DNA of 40,074 nucleotides from JANFXS01 sp022791155 (GCA_949743895.1 CATJUX010000060.1:1-40074), one strand, 5' to 3'. Shown: positions 15,826 through 25,941, counted from the stretch's first letter. Notes: generated by a model not told the origin, from the letters alone. Program-made: numbers and translations.

Positions 15826-17307
15826 TCACAAATTTGTATATCCTATAAGCGATTTGTCCACAGCCTTTGCAGCTTGCCGCCCTTCCTCAATGGCCCACAC
15901 AACAAGCGACTGTCCACGGCGCATATCTCCCGCAACAAATATGTTTGGATCACTTGTTTCATATTCATTTGTCGTTTTTATATTGCCTCTTTCATCCGTG
16001 TCAACTCCAAACGCCTTTGCAACGTACTCCTCATTCCCTATAAATCCGGCGGCAATAAGAACTAAATCCACATCAATTATATTTTCACTTCCTTCAACCG
16101 GAACCATGGCCACACGGCCCGTTTTTTCGTCATTATTGGCTTTTAATTTGATTGTCACAGCCTTTTTTACGTTTCCATCAGCCCCCTTAATGAATTCTTT
16201 AACTGTTGTTTGATAAATTCTTGGGTCATTGCCAAACAAAGCTGCAGCCTCTTCCTGACCGTAATCCGTTTTAAGAACTTTTGGCCACTGCGGCCATGGA
16301 TTGTCTGACATTCTTGTTTCTGAAGGGCATGGCATAATTTCAAGCTGAACAACTGTTTTTGCTCCAAGCCTGACAGCAGTTGCCACACAGTCATTTCCTG
16401 TGTCTCCTCCTCCAATCACCAAAACATTCTTGTTCTTAGCAGATATATAATTTTTGTCACTAAAATTAGAATTTAATAGACTTTTTGTCACAGAAGAGAG
16501 AAATTCCACAGCAAAGTATATATTTCCGCTTTCTCTTCCACAAACATTTATGTCTCTCGGCTTTGAAGCGCCGCATGCCAATATAATTTTGTCAAATGAA
16601 TTCTTCAGTTCGTCAGCTGAAACATCTTTTCCAACATCAACACAAGTTTTGAAGCTTATTCCCTCGTCACACAATATGTCTATGCGTCTGTCAATTATTT
16701 TTTTATCAAGCTTCATATTTGGAATTCCATACATCAAAAGCCCGCCAACTCTGTCATTTCTTTCAAAAACTGTCACAAAGTGCCCTCTTTGGTTGAGTTG
16801 CACAGCGGCCGCCGCCCCCGCAGGGCCGCTTCCGATGACAGCAACCTTTTTGCCTGTTCTGACTTTTGGCACAGAAGCTTTCACCCAGCCATTTTCAAAT
16901 GCATGTTCAATAATCGCCTTTTCATTGTCTTTTGTTGCCACAGGCTCCCCATTCAGCCCACAAGTGCATGACGCTTCGCACAAAGCAGGACAAACACGGC
17001 CAGTGAATTCTGGAAAACAGTTAGTTTTGACCAAACGCTCATATGCCTGTTTCCAATTTCCAATATACACCAGATCATTTGTTTCAGGTATCAAATTTTT
17101 CAATGGACAGCCCGATGTCATTCCAGCAATCATTTCTCCATTTTGACAAAACGGAACTCCGCATTCCATGCATCGGCCCCCCTGCTTTTGTTGTGTTTTT
17201 AGAGAAAGTGGAATTTTGAACTCATTGAAATGGCTGATTCTTTTCAACGGTTCCTCAACCTCAGCCGATTCTCTCTCATATTCCAAAAATCCTGTCGATT
17301 TTCCCAT
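15826..17307 (-). CDS. gltD: Glutamate synthase small subunit
   Basis: A 493-residue beta subunit of NADPH-dependent glutamate synthase. It takes electrons from NAD(P)H via FAD and passes them through Fe-S clusters to GltB. The N-terminal Cys-rich region (CMECGVPFC, GCPL, CPALCEASCTCG) holds cluster ligands. The FAD-binding motif VIGSGPAGAAAAVQL lies near residue 155 and the NADPH-binding motif VIGGGDTGNDC near 295. The ribosome site GAGGAG is made by the last codons of gltB, and only 7 nt separate the genes, so the two are tightly coupled. Confidence 0.97.
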   Translation of the reverse strand: MGKSTGFLEYERESAEVEEPLKRISHFNEFKIPLSLKTQQKQGGRCMECGVPFCQNGEMIAGMTSGCPLKNLIPETNDLVYIGNWKQAYERLVKTNCFPEFTGRVCPALCEASCTCGLNGEPVATKDNEKAIIEHAFENGWVKASVPKVRTGKKVAVIGSGPAGAAAAVQLNQRGHFVTVFERNDRVGGLLMYGIPNMKLDKKIIDRRIDILCDEGISFKTCVDVGKDVSADELKNSFDKIILACGASKPRDINVCGRESGNIYFAVEFLSSVTKSLLNSNFSDKNYISAKNKNVLVIGGGDTGNDCVATAVRLGAKTVVQLEIMPCPSETRMSDNPWPQWPKVLKTDYGQEEAAALFGNDPRIYQTTVKEFIKGADGNVKKAVTIKLKANNDEKTGRVAMVPVEGSENIIDVDLVLIAAGFIGNEEYVAKAFGVDTDERGNIKTTNEYETSDPNIFVAGDMRRGQSLVVWAIEEGRQAAKAVDKSLIGYTNL

Positions 17308-17314
17308 TTTTTAA

Positions 17315-20300
17315 TCACTCCTCTGCGCCATTAGATTGAAAACTTTCATAAAATGCGGCCATTTGCGCTTCTTCCACTGACATTCCTTTTTCTTCAAATT
17401 TTGATGAAAGATAAAGCATGTTTTCATAATCATGAGGTATAATCTTTTTGAATTTTGGCAAATATTCGTCAAACCTTTCCAAAATCATTCTCCCTCTTTG
17501 AGATCCTGTGGCCACAACATGCTCCTCTATCAATTCTCTAAGCTGCTGAATGTCATTCTTTCCTTTCAGCTTTTCAACAGAGATCATTTCTTTGTTCAAA
17601 TTTCTGTAAAGATGATTGTCTTCGTCAAGAACATATGCTATTCCGCCACTCATTCCAGCCGCAAAATTTTTCCCTGTTTTTCCAAGAACAACAACGCAGC
17701 CTCCTGTCATATATTCACAGCCGTGTTCCCCAACGCCTTCAACAACAGCAAAAGCGCCAGAATTTCTCACAGCAAATCTTTCTCCAGCAATTCCGTTGAT
17801 AAACACTTTTCCTCCTGTTGCTCCATAAAGCGCAACATTTCCTGCAATAATGTTGTCCTCCGCTTTATATCCTCTGCTGTCAGGCGGGTATAAAGATAGC
17901 TTCCCTCCTGAAAGCCCTTTGCCAAAATAGTCGTTTGCATCTCCACAAAGATTGATTGTAAGCCCTTTTGGTATGAATGCGCCAAAGCTTTGACCGCCAT
18001 AACCCACACAATTCACTGTCAAAGTGTCTTCAGGAAGTCCATTTTTGTGGCGCCGCGTTATTTCAGAACCAAGCATAGTTCCAAACGTTCTGTCTATGTT
18101 TCCCACTTTCAAATCAACACTGCCTTTTGTGCCGCAATCAATTGATTTTTTCAATTTTTTGACAAGCACTTTTTCATCAAGTGTGTCGCCCAATTTGAAG
18201 TCATATGATTTTTCAGGACTAAAAACAATGTTGCCATTCCCGCCCATGCCCGAATTTAATATCCCGCTCAAGTCCATTTTTTTTGCTCTTGATATTTGTG
18301 AAAATTCTTTCACTTTGAGCATGTCGCTTCTTCCAATCATATCATTGACAGTTCTGAAACCCAATTTTGCCATATATTCTCTCAATTCCTCAGCAATGAA
18401 AAGCATGAAGTTTTCAACATATTCCGGTTTTCCACGAAATCTTTTGCGAAGCTTGGGGTTTTGCGTTGCCACACCAACAGGGCATGTGTCCAAATTGCAA
18501 ACCCTCATCATAACACAGCCCATTGTCACAAGCGGCGCCGTTGCAAACCCAAACTCCTCTGCACCAAGCATTGCCGCCACAGCAACGTCGCGCCCGCTCA
18601 TGAGCTTTCCATCAGTTTCAATGCGCACTCTTTCCCTCAAACCATTTTGTATCAATGTTTGGTGAGTTTCTGCAAGGCCAAGTTCCCACGGAAGTCCAGC
18701 GTTGTGTATGGAGCTTTCAGGAGCAGCGCCCGTGCCGCCGTCATATCCCGATATTAATATAACTTGCGCTCCAGCTTTTGCCACACCAGCGGCAATTGTT
18801 CCAACGCCAGCTTCTGACACAAGCTTGACTGAAATATCCGCATATTTGTTTGCATTTTTTAGATCATATATCAATTGTGCCAAATCCTCAATGGAATATA
18901 TGTCGTGATGCGGCGGAGGCGAAATTAAGCTTACGCCAGGAGTTGAATGTCTTGTTTTGGCAATCCATGGATAAACCTTTTTTGCCGGAAGATGTCCCCC
19001 CTCGCCCGGTTTTGCCCCTTGAGCCATTTTAATTTGTATTTCTTTGGCACTCACCAAATATCGGCTTGTGACTCCAAACCTTCCTGAAGCAACTTGCTTT
19101 ATTGCCGAACAACGGTCATTTTCAGTTCCAAATGAGTCAATACGTTCGTCACTCTCTCCTCCCTCTCCAGTGTTTGACATTCCGTGCAGTCTGTTCATTG
19201 CTATTGCCAAAGTTTCATGAGCCTCCTGCGATATTGAACCATATGACATGGCTCCGGTTTTGAAGCGTTTGACAATGTCGCGTGCGCTTTCAACTTCATT
19301 TATGTCAATTCCGTTTTCAGGATATTCAAAATCCATCAAATTCCGCAAAAAGCCACTTTGTTCCCTGTCCACAAGCGTTGTATATTTCTTAAACAAACCA
19401 TAATCACCGTTCCATGCTGCCTGCTGCAATGTGTGGATTGTTTCCGGATTATAACGGTGCTCCTCGCCGCCGCTTCTTCTTTTGTGTTTTCCAACACTGT
19501 CCAGAGTGAGATCTGTTTCAAGCCCAAGAGGATCAAATGCCGATGAGTGAAGAACATCAATTTGTTCGGCTATATCTTCCATTGTAATTCCTCCAACACG
19601 GCTCACCGTGCCTGAAAAATATTTGTCTATAACCTCATTTGATATTCCAATTGCTTCAAATATCTTTGCTCCCTGATATGACTGTATGGTTGAAATGCCC
19701 ATCTTGGAAGCTATTTTGACAATTCCATTGATAACAGCCAAATTATAGTCCTCAACAGCAGCATAATAATCTTTATCCAATATATGCTCGTCAATAAGCT
19801 CATGTATTGTGCTCAGCGCTAAATATGGATTGACAGCACATGCTCCATAGCCAAGAAGCAGCGCAAAATGATGAACCTCCCGCGGCTCTCCCGATTCAAG
19901 AATTAAAGCCATTGATGTTTGTTTTTTCATATTCACCAAATGCTGGTGCACTGCTGAAACGGCCAAAAGCGAAGGTATAGGCATATGGTTTTCGTCAACT
20001 CCCCTGTCAGAGAGAACAAGTATATTAGCACCATCCTTATAAGCCCTGTCAACCTCAACAAAAAGACGTTCAATGGCTTTTTCAAGGTTTGCACTTTTAT
20101 AATATACAATTGGAACCACAGCCACATGAAAACCGTTTGCCTTCATCTCTTTTATTTTAAGCATATCAGTGTTTGTCAATATTGGATTGTTGATTTTCAA
20201 AACCTTGCAGTTTTCTGGCTTCTCCTCAAGCAAATTGCCTTTTTTGCCCGCATACACTGTTGTGCATGTGACGATTTTCTCACGTATGGCGTCAATTGGT

Positions 20301-21856
20301 GGATTTGTGACTTGTGCAAAAAGCTGCTTAAAATAGTCAAACAATGGCCTTTGTTTGCCTGACATGACAGCCAAAGGAATGTCTGCTCCCATGGCTGCTG
20401 TGGCTTCAACTCCACTCAAAGCCATGTTCATTATCGAATTTTTATATTCTTCATATGTATAGCCAAATGCCTTTTGAAGCTTCTTTCTGTGCTTTCCATC
20501 AAATTCTTCAACTCTCACGTTTGGTATCTTGAGATTTTTGAGTTCAATGAGTCCACTGTCAAGCCACTCTCCATAAGGCTGTTTTGTTGTATACATTTCT
20601 TTGATCTGCTCATCACTATAAATTTTTTTCTGAACAGTGTCCACAAGAAGCATCTTGCCCGGATGCAGCCGTTCTTTCAAAACAACGTCTTTTTCATCAA
20701 CCTCAAGCACCCCAACTTCTGATGAAAGTATCAAATCACCATTTTTCATAACATAATATCTTGAGGGTCTAAGGCCATTTCTGTCCAAAACCGCTCCAAT
20801 CATGTCGCCATCAGAAAATATGATCGAAGCAGGCCCATCCCACGGTTCCATCATTGTTGCATAATATTGATAAAAATCTCTTTCGTATTGCGGAAGTGTT
20901 TGATTGTTTGACCACGGCTCAGGAATGGTTATCATCATTGCCAGCGGAAGCTCCATGCCACTCATAACAAGAAATTCCAATGTGTTGTCAAGCATGGATG
21001 AGTCAGAGCCGTTTGTGTCCACAACAGGCAAAATTTTATAGAGATCATGCTTCATATGGCCAGATTCCATTGTTTCTTCACGGGCAAGCATTTTGTCAGC
21101 ATTTCCGCGTATTGTGTTTATTTCACCGTTGTGAACAATGAATCTGTTTGGATGTGCCCTTTCCCAGCTTGGATTTGTGTTTGTGCTGAATCTTGAATGA
21201 ACCATTGCTATGGCAGATTCATAATCTTTGTCCTGCAAGTCTTCAAAAAAAGTTCTAAGCTGATTGACAAGAAACATTCCTTTATATACAATTGTGCGGC
21301 TTGACATTGAAACAACATATGTGTTGTCATTGCTCTGCTCAAAAACTCTGCGCGCCACATATAATTTTCTGTCAAATTCCAAACCAGTTTCAACGTCACG
21401 AGGTTTTTTTATAAAAGCCTGTGTGATATAAGGCATGCGGCTTCTTGCCTTTTGGCCCAAAATTTCATCATGAACAGGAACATCTCTATATCCCAAAAAT
21501 ATTAGACCCTCTTTTTCAACAATTGTTTCAAACATATTCTTTGCCTGATTACGCTTTAATTCGTTTTGAGGCAAAAAAAGCTGAGCTATGCCATATTCCC
21601 TTTCCTCACCTATTTCAATTCCTATCTTCTTACATTCTTTTTTGAAAAAACGATGAGATATTTGCAATAGAATTCCAACCCCGTCACCAGTTTTGCCTTC
21701 AGAGTCTTTTCCGGCTCTATGCTCCAGATTTTCAACAATTTTGAGTGCATTTTCAACTGTTGAATGACTTTTAATTCCTTTGCTGTTCACCACAGCCCCT
21801 ATGCCACAGTTGTCATGCTCAAATTGACTTTGATATAATCCTTTGCTTCTTTCCAT
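17315..21856 (-). CDS. gltB: Glutamate synthase large subunit
   Basis: A 1513-residue alpha subunit that makes two glutamates from glutamine and 2-oxoglutarate. A short propeptide precedes Cys17 (HDNCGIG), the N-terminal nucleophile of the class II glutaminase domain (to about 430). A central domain follows, then the FMN-binding synthase barrel with the 3Fe-4S motif CNLDTCPVG, and the C-terminal beta-helix with repeated GGxVxxxG turns. The frame is open to a TTG at 21871, but GGGAGG lies 6 nt before the ATG at 21856. It is transcribed from its own promoter with a terminator hairpin in the leader, divergently from glnN. Confidence 0.98.
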   Translation of the reverse strand: MERSKGLYQSQFEHDNCGIGAVVNSKGIKSHSTVENALKIVENLEHRAGKDSEGKTGDGVGILLQISHRFFKKECKKIGIEIGEEREYGIAQLFLPQNELKRNQAKNMFETIVEKEGLIFLGYRDVPVHDEILGQKARSRMPYITQAFIKKPRDVETGLEFDRKLYVARRVFEQSNDNTYVVSMSSRTIVYKGMFLVNQLRTFFEDLQDKDYESAIAMVHSRFSTNTNPSWERAHPNRFIVHNGEINTIRGNADKMLAREETMESGHMKHDLYKILPVVDTNGSDSSMLDNTLEFLVMSGMELPLAMMITIPEPWSNNQTLPQYERDFYQYYATMMEPWDGPASIIFSDGDMIGAVLDRNGLRPSRYYVMKNGDLILSSEVGVLEVDEKDVVLKERLHPGKMLLVDTVQKKIYSDEQIKEMYTTKQPYGEWLDSGLIELKNLKIPNVRVEEFDGKHRKKLQKAFGYTYEEYKNSIMNMALSGVEATAAMGADIPLAVMSGKQRPLFDYFKQLFAQVTNPPIDAIREKIVTCTTVYAGKKGNLLEEKPENCKVLKINNPILTNTDMLKIKEMKANGFHVAVVPIVYYKSANLEKAIERLFVEVDRAYKDGANILVLSDRGVDENHMPIPSLLAVSAVHQHLVNMKKQTSMALILESGEPREVHHFALLLGYGACAVNPYLALSTIHELIDEHILDKDYYAAVEDYNLAVINGIVKIASKMGISTIQSYQGAKIFEAIGISNEVIDKYFSGTVSRVGGITMEDIAEQIDVLHSSAFDPLGLETDLTLDSVGKHKRRSGGEEHRYNPETIHTLQQAAWNGDYGLFKKYTTLVDREQSGFLRNLMDFEYPENGIDINEVESARDIVKRFKTGAMSYGSISQEAHETLAIAMNRLHGMSNTGEGGESDERIDSFGTENDRCSAIKQVASGRFGVTSRYLVSAKEIQIKMAQGAKPGEGGHLPAKKVYPWIAKTRHSTPGVSLISPPPHHDIYSIEDLAQLIYDLKNANKYADISVKLVSEAGVGTIAAGVAKAGAQVILISGYDGGTGAAPESSIHNAGLPWELGLAETHQTLIQNGLRERVRIETDGKLMSGRDVAVAAMLGAEEFGFATAPLVTMGCVMMRVCNLDTCPVGVATQNPKLRKRFRGKPEYVENFMLFIAEELREYMAKLGFRTVNDMIGRSDMLKVKEFSQISRAKKMDLSGILNSGMGGNGNIVFSPEKSYDFKLGDTLDEKVLVKKLKKSIDCGTKGSVDLKVGNIDRTFGTMLGSEITRRHKNGLPEDTLTVNCVGYGGQSFGAFIPKGLTINLCGDANDYFGKGLSGGKLSLYPPDSRGYKAEDNIIAGNVALYGATGGKVFINGIAGERFAVRNSGAFAVVEGVGEHGCEYMTGGCVVVLGKTGKNFAAGMSGGIAYVLDEDNHLYRNLNKEMISVEKLKGKNDIQQLRELIEEHVVATGSQRGRMILERFDEYLPKFKKIIPHDYENMLYLSSKFEEKGMSVEEAQMAAFYESFQSNGAEE

Positions 21857-21905
21857 AAAAATTCCTCCCAAAATATTTCCGCATACAGCAGTTTTTGTCA
21901 GCCCA

Positions 21906-21957
21906 TAAAAAACAAAAAGGCGCCTGAAACCATCAACAAGTTTCCGACGCCTTTGCC
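21906..21957 (-). terminator. Leader terminator/attenuator upstream of gltB
   Basis: On the minus strand, a stem of 14 pairs with one G-U and one mismatch forms between 21940-21953 and 21917-21930 around a 9-nt loop, followed by a long U-rich tract. It begins with the box GGCAAAGGCG (21948-21957), which is identical to the glnN leader. It lies between promoter and start codon and so can control entry into gltBD. Confidence 0.75.
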
Positions 21958-21977
21958 GAATTTTTTAATTTTTAATA

Positions 21978-22006
21978 ATTATGTGACTTAAATTTCGATT
22001 TGTCAA
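21978..22006 (-). promoter_or_regulatory. Promoter of gltBD
   Basis: On the minus strand, TTGACA (22001-22006) and CATAAT (21978-21983) with a 17-nt spacer. The start site would be near 21971, about 15 nt before the leader hairpin. Confidence 0.75.
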
Positions 22007-22234
22007 TGATTTTAATGAGTTGCTATATATCATCTCCGCACTAAAATTTAAGTAAACTTGAATAAAAATTCACAAACAAAAATGCATCTATTTTATTATT
22101 ATATACATATTAACATTTCAAGCGCGCCCTGTAAACACTTAAAATTTGTTAAAATAGTATATGTTTTAATATATACTTTTCATCATTTTTTATTTTGGTT
22201 TCACACAAAATTCGAATTTTATTCAAAATTGTGA

Positions 22235-22262
22235 TTGACAATTCATTTTTTAGTAGTATACT
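22235..22262 (+). promoter_or_regulatory. Promoter of glnN
   Basis: TTGACA (22235-22240) and TATACT (22257-22262) with a 16-nt spacer. The expected start near 22269 is only about 8 nt before the leader hairpin. Confidence 0.75.
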
Positions 22263-22272
22263 ACAGCATATA

Positions 22273-22313
22273 GGCAAAGGCGCTTTTGATTACAATTCAA
22301 AGGCGCCTTTTTT
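22273..22313 (+). terminator. Leader terminator/attenuator upstream of glnN
   Basis: A 13-bp stem with one G-U pair (22277-22289 with 22297-22309), loop TTACAAT, then six T. The flanking box GGCAAAGGCG (22273-22282) and the 3' arm AGGCGCCTTTTTTG match the gltB leader. It stands about 30 nt before the glnN ribosome site. Confidence 0.78.
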
Positions 22314-22345
22314 GTACAAACATGACTTAAAAAGGAGAAATGAGC

Positions 22346-24445
22346 ATGAACAAAGAAATTCCCGTTTTATATGGAAGCCTCGTGTTTAACGACAAAGTAA
22401 TGCGAAACAAACTTCCCAAAGACATGTACCGTGCTTTGAGAAACACAATCAAAAACAACGCTCACCTTGAGCTTGACGTGGCCAATTCTGTGGCTGTTGC
22501 CATGAAAGAATGGGCTGTTGAAAACGGAGCAACTCATTTCACACACTGGTTTCAGCCAATGACAGGCTTCACAGCCGGAAAACATGACAGCTTTATAACT
22601 CCTGCTGGCGATGAAGAAGTTATGATGGATTTTTCTGGCAAAGAGCTCATAAAAGGCGAGCCTGACGCTTCAAGCTTTCCTTCTGGCGGACTTCGTGCAA
22701 CTTTTGAGGCAAGAGGATATACAGCATGGGATCCAACATCTCCCGCATTCATAAAGGATCACACGCTTTATATACCAACAGCATTTTGTTCATACAGTGG
22801 CGAAGCGCTTGACAAAAAAACGCCTCTTTTGCGCTCGATGGAAGCATTAAACAACGAGGCTGTAAAAATGATAAACCTTCTTGGAAACAACAAAGTCACT
22901 GGAGTTTCCACAACTGTAGGGGCAGAACAGGAATATTTCCTTGTTGATAAAGAATTATATAAAAACAGAAAGGATTTAATCTTCTGTGGAAGAACTCTTT
23001 TTGGCGCCCCAGCTCCAAAGGGACAAGAAATGGAAGATCACTATTTTGGCTCTCTTAAGCCAAGAGTTGCCGCATATATGCATGATTTAGATGAGGAATT
23101 ATGGAAATTGGGCATTCCTGCAAAAACAAAACACAATGAAGTTGCGCCAGCCCAGCACGAGCTTGCTCCTGTTTTTGAAACAGCCAACATTGCTGTGGAT
23201 CACAATCAGCTCACAATGGAAATCATGAAAAAAACTGCCGAAAAACATAATCTTGTGTGCCTTTTGCATGAAAAACCATTCGACGGCATAAACGGAAGCG
23301 GCAAACACAACAACTGGTCCATGATCACCAACACAGGTGAAAACCTTCTTAACCCAGGGCGCACACCCGCCCAAAACATACAATTCCTTGTGTTCTTAAT
23401 GGCTGTCATAAAGGCGGTTGATGACTATGCTGATTTAATGCGTATATCAGCCTCCGGCGCCGGAAACGATCATCGTCTTGGCGGCAACGAGGCGCCACCA
23501 GCGATTGTTTCAATTTTCCTTGGTGATGAGCTCACCGCTGTTTTGGAATCAATAGAAAATGACACATACTTTGGAAAACAGAAAAAAATACAGCTTGACA
23601 CAGGCGCTCATGTTATTCCTCATTTCATAAAAGACAACACAGACAGAAACCGAACTTCGCCATTTGCATTCACTGGAAACAAGTTTGAGTTTCGAATGCT
23701 TGGTTCTTCGGCGTCAGGAGCCAATCCCAACATGGTTCTTAACACGGCTGTGGCTGAATCGCTTTCACAGTTCTACAGCGAACTTGAAGGCACAAAACCG
23801 GAAGACATGGAACATGCCGTTCATGAACTGATCAAACGCGCAATAAGAAAGCACAAAAAGGTTATATTCAACGGCAACGGCTATACAAATGATTGGGTTG
23901 AAGAAGCAAAAAAACGTGGTTTATATAATTTGGCTTCAACGCCTGAATGTCTTCCAAAATTCATTGAAAACAAAAACATTGAGCTGTTCACAAAACATCA
24001 TATATTCACAAAGGAAGAAATTCTTTCAAGATATGAAATTTTGCTTGAAAACTATGTTAAAACAATACTTATAGAGGCACGTACACTGTCAGAAATGCTG
24101 ACAAAAGATTTCCTTCCCTCAGTCATAAAATATGCTGGTGAAATTTCTGAAAAAGCTGCTTCAATAAAATCATTCATGCCAAATGCAAACATTTCCAGCG
24201 AGGAAAAACTGGTTGTCAAACTTATAGATTCATATGAAAAAATCACAAATGGTGTTGCTCAACTGAAAGATATGACTGATAAAATTGGAGAAACAGATGG
24301 CATACAAATTGCCGCCAACAATTGCCGTGATAAAGTTGTTGCAAAAATGGAGGAACTTCGTGTCGTCATAGATGAAACAGAAACTCTAATACCTGACGAA
24401 TTTCTTCCATATCCCACATACAACCAGCTTTTGTTTTCAATTTAA
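22346..24445 (+). CDS. glnN: Type III glutamine synthetase
   Basis: A 699-residue GSIII that makes glutamine from glutamate, ammonia and ATP. The length and layout fit GSIII rather than the roughly 450-residue GSI. Visible signatures are FPSGGLRATFEARGYTAWDP, GAEQEYFLVD, KHNEVAPAQHELAP, NGSGKHNNWS and NRTSPFAFTGNKFEFR. The AAGGAG site favours the ATG at 22346 over the one at 22340, which is only 2 nt away from it. Divergent promoters link it with gltBD, and both leaders carry the same type of hairpin, so coordinated nitrogen control is likely. A perfect terminator follows the gene. Confidence 0.96.
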   Translation: MNKEIPVLYGSLVFNDKVMRNKLPKDMYRALRNTIKNNAHLELDVANSVAVAMKEWAVENGATHFTHWFQPMTGFTAGKHDSFITPAGDEEVMMDFSGKELIKGEPDASSFPSGGLRATFEARGYTAWDPTSPAFIKDHTLYIPTAFCSYSGEALDKKTPLLRSMEALNNEAVKMINLLGNNKVTGVSTTVGAEQEYFLVDKELYKNRKDLIFCGRTLFGAPAPKGQEMEDHYFGSLKPRVAAYMHDLDEELWKLGIPAKTKHNEVAPAQHELAPVFETANIAVDHNQLTMEIMKKTAEKHNLVCLLHEKPFDGINGSGKHNNWSMITNTGENLLNPGRTPAQNIQFLVFLMAVIKAVDDYADLMRISASGAGNDHRLGGNEAPPAIVSIFLGDELTAVLESIENDTYFGKQKKIQLDTGAHVIPHFIKDNTDRNRTSPFAFTGNKFEFRMLGSSASGANPNMVLNTAVAESLSQFYSELEGTKPEDMEHAVHELIKRAIRKHKKVIFNGNGYTNDWVEEAKKRGLYNLASTPECLPKFIENKNIELFTKHHIFTKEEILSRYEILLENYVKTILIEARTLSEMLTKDFLPSVIKYAGEISEKAASIKSFMPNANISSEEKLVVKLIDSYEKITNGVAQLKDMTDKIGETDGIQIAANNCRDKVVAKMEELRVVIDETETLIPDEFLPYPTYNQLLFSI

Positions 24446-24450
24446 CCTAT

Positions 24451-24489
24451 AAAAAGTATCTGCCACATATTCGCTGGCAGATACTTTTT
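24451..24489 (+). terminator. Intrinsic terminator after glnN
   Basis: Perfect 15-bp stem (24451-24465 with 24475-24489) with a 9-nt loop, ending in five T. Confidence 0.92.
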
Positions 24490-24582
24490 ATATATTCGTA
24501 TCTTTTTTAGCTGTATTCAAAATGATTACGACATTGCTATATATTTTTTGACTTCAAGTTCTTCAAAAATTAAGAAGTTCAA

Positions 24583-24618
24583 CAAAAAGCCCGCCTTTTT
24601 ACATTAAAAGGCAGGCTT
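24583..24618 (-). terminator. Intrinsic terminator after the LUD-domain gene
   Basis: A 13-position stem with one C/A mismatch (24587-24599 with 24606-24618) and a U-run on the minus strand. It ends the minus-strand cluster that starts upstream at 28.1 kb or at an internal promoter. Confidence 0.75.
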
Positions 24619-24676
24619 CCAAAAATTTTCATGGATAGTTTTCAGCTAAAATTTTTGGAAATTCAATTAAGAAATA

Positions 24677-25315
24677 TTAATATCCCAAATCCTCTCCAAC
24701 AAGTATAACTTTGATCCTTTTATCTATTTTAGAGTTTCTCACTATATGTATGAAGCTGCATATGCAGTCCGCAGAATTGCAGTCATGGCAAACTCCGTCA
24801 GCAAGACATGGAGTTTTTATGTCAAACCTTGCGGCATTGATTGGGCCCGCTGTGCTTCTTGCCCTCTTGATGGCGCTGTCCAAATCCTGAGTGACCTTGT
24901 TAAGCCCAACAACAAACAAAACATTTTTAGGCCCAAAGGTGATTGCCGCAACGCGGTTGCCCAAACCGTCTATATTAACAAGCTCGCCATCTTCAGTTAT
25001 AGCGTTTGTGCTTGTTATGAACCAGTCCATAGAAAAAGCGTTTCTCATGCCCTCTTGAAGCTTTTGAGGATCATCGCAAGTGTCTCTGTCAAACACATCA
25101 TAGTTGCCGTCTATAAAAGCCTTGGCAAGGCCAATGTCTCTCACAGACATTGTTCCTCCCCATGTCATTGAACTTCCTTCTGGAACAATTTCAAGCGCCT
25201 TTGCCACAGCCTCTTTTGCTGTTGGACAGTAAAATCCTTCCATGTGGCGTTTTTGGAGACCTTTTATGATTCTTTCAGCCAGCAAAGCATTTCTAATTTC
25301 TTTTGGTGTTGCCAT
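24677..25315 (-). CDS. LUD-domain (DUF162) protein
   Basis: A 212-residue protein of the LUD family, related to the LutC/LutB lactate-utilisation subunits. The motifs AVAKALEIVPEGSSMTWGG, ITSTNAITEDGELVNIDGLGNRV and FVVGLNKVTQDLDSAI are typical of the stand-alone clostridial form. A C-terminal Cys group (CLADGVCHDC, then CxC) could bind metal or an Fe-S centre. No lutA or lutB neighbours are present, so a role in lactate oxidation is not supported. GGGAGGGG lies 5 nt before the ATG at 25315. Confidence 0.85.
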   Translation of the reverse strand: MATPKEIRNALLAERIIKGLQKRHMEGFYCPTAKEAVAKALEIVPEGSSMTWGGTMSVRDIGLAKAFIDGNYDVFDRDTCDDPQKLQEGMRNAFSMDWFITSTNAITEDGELVNIDGLGNRVAAITFGPKNVLFVVGLNKVTQDLDSAIKRARSTAGPINAARFDIKTPCLADGVCHDCNSADCICSFIHIVRNSKIDKRIKVILVGEDLGY

Positions 25316-25378
25316 ATTATCCCCTCCCAAAGATAAATTTTTCTTTCGATAAGTTCTATATTATAAAGCCCAAAAGGC

Positions 25379-25924
25379 CTATTTTTCACAATTGTTTCTG
25401 TTTCTATATTCGTTATAAGCCAATATCCCCGCCATGGTCTTGACGTCATTGATCTTGCCCGAAAAAATCATTTCCACAGCATCATTCAAGCTGTGCCGCT
25501 CAATTTCCAAAAATTCATCTGGATCTGGATTGGGCATACCCTCTGTGAGGTTTTCGGCTATATAAAAATAAAGTTTCTCTGTGCACACGCCAACAGACAT
25601 ATATACATCGTTCACAAACAAAGGCTTTTCACACACATATCCCGTTTCTTCCTCAAGCTCTCTTTTTGCCGATTCCACAGGATCTTCGCCGTTTTCAATC
25701 ATTCCCGCAGGTATTTCCAAAACCATGTCTTTTGCCGCATGGCGATATTGGCGCACAAATATAATGTCACCATTTTCATCAATGGGAACAATTCCAACGG
25801 CATTCCCTCTAACAACAGTTTCTCTCACTGTGGTGCTGCCGTTTGGCACAGTTATTTTGTCCCTTTCTATGGAAAGAACCTTTCCTTTATACATACATTG
25901 GCTTTCCAAAACTTCATAGCTCAT
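25379..25924 (-). CDS. NUDIX hydrolase, ADP-ribose pyrophosphatase type
   Basis: A 181-residue NUDIX enzyme. The NUDIX box runs from GMIENGEDPVESAKRELEEE to TGY (consensus GX5EX7REUXEEXGU, intact), preceded by the AxEIPAGM-like strand VLEIPAG seen in ADP-ribose pyrophosphatases. It probably hydrolyses ADP-ribose to AMP and ribose 5-phosphate. It lies 17 nt after the aminotransferase gene and is probably co-transcribed with it. Confidence 0.9.
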   Translation of the reverse strand: MSYEVLESQCMYKGKVLSIERDKITVPNGSTTVRETVVRGNAVGIVPIDENGDIIFVRQYRHAAKDMVLEIPAGMIENGEDPVESAKRELEEETGYVCEKPLFVNDVYMSVGVCTEKLYFYIAENLTEGMPNPDPDEFLEIERHSLNDAVEMIFSGKINDVKTMAGILAYNEYRNRNNCEK

Positions 25925-25941
25925 AAAAATTCACCAAAATT

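Noticed and set aside
17432..20722. Plus-strand frames inside gltB and gltD
   Set aside because: Shadow frames of long, well-supported minus-strand genes, with no ribosome sites.
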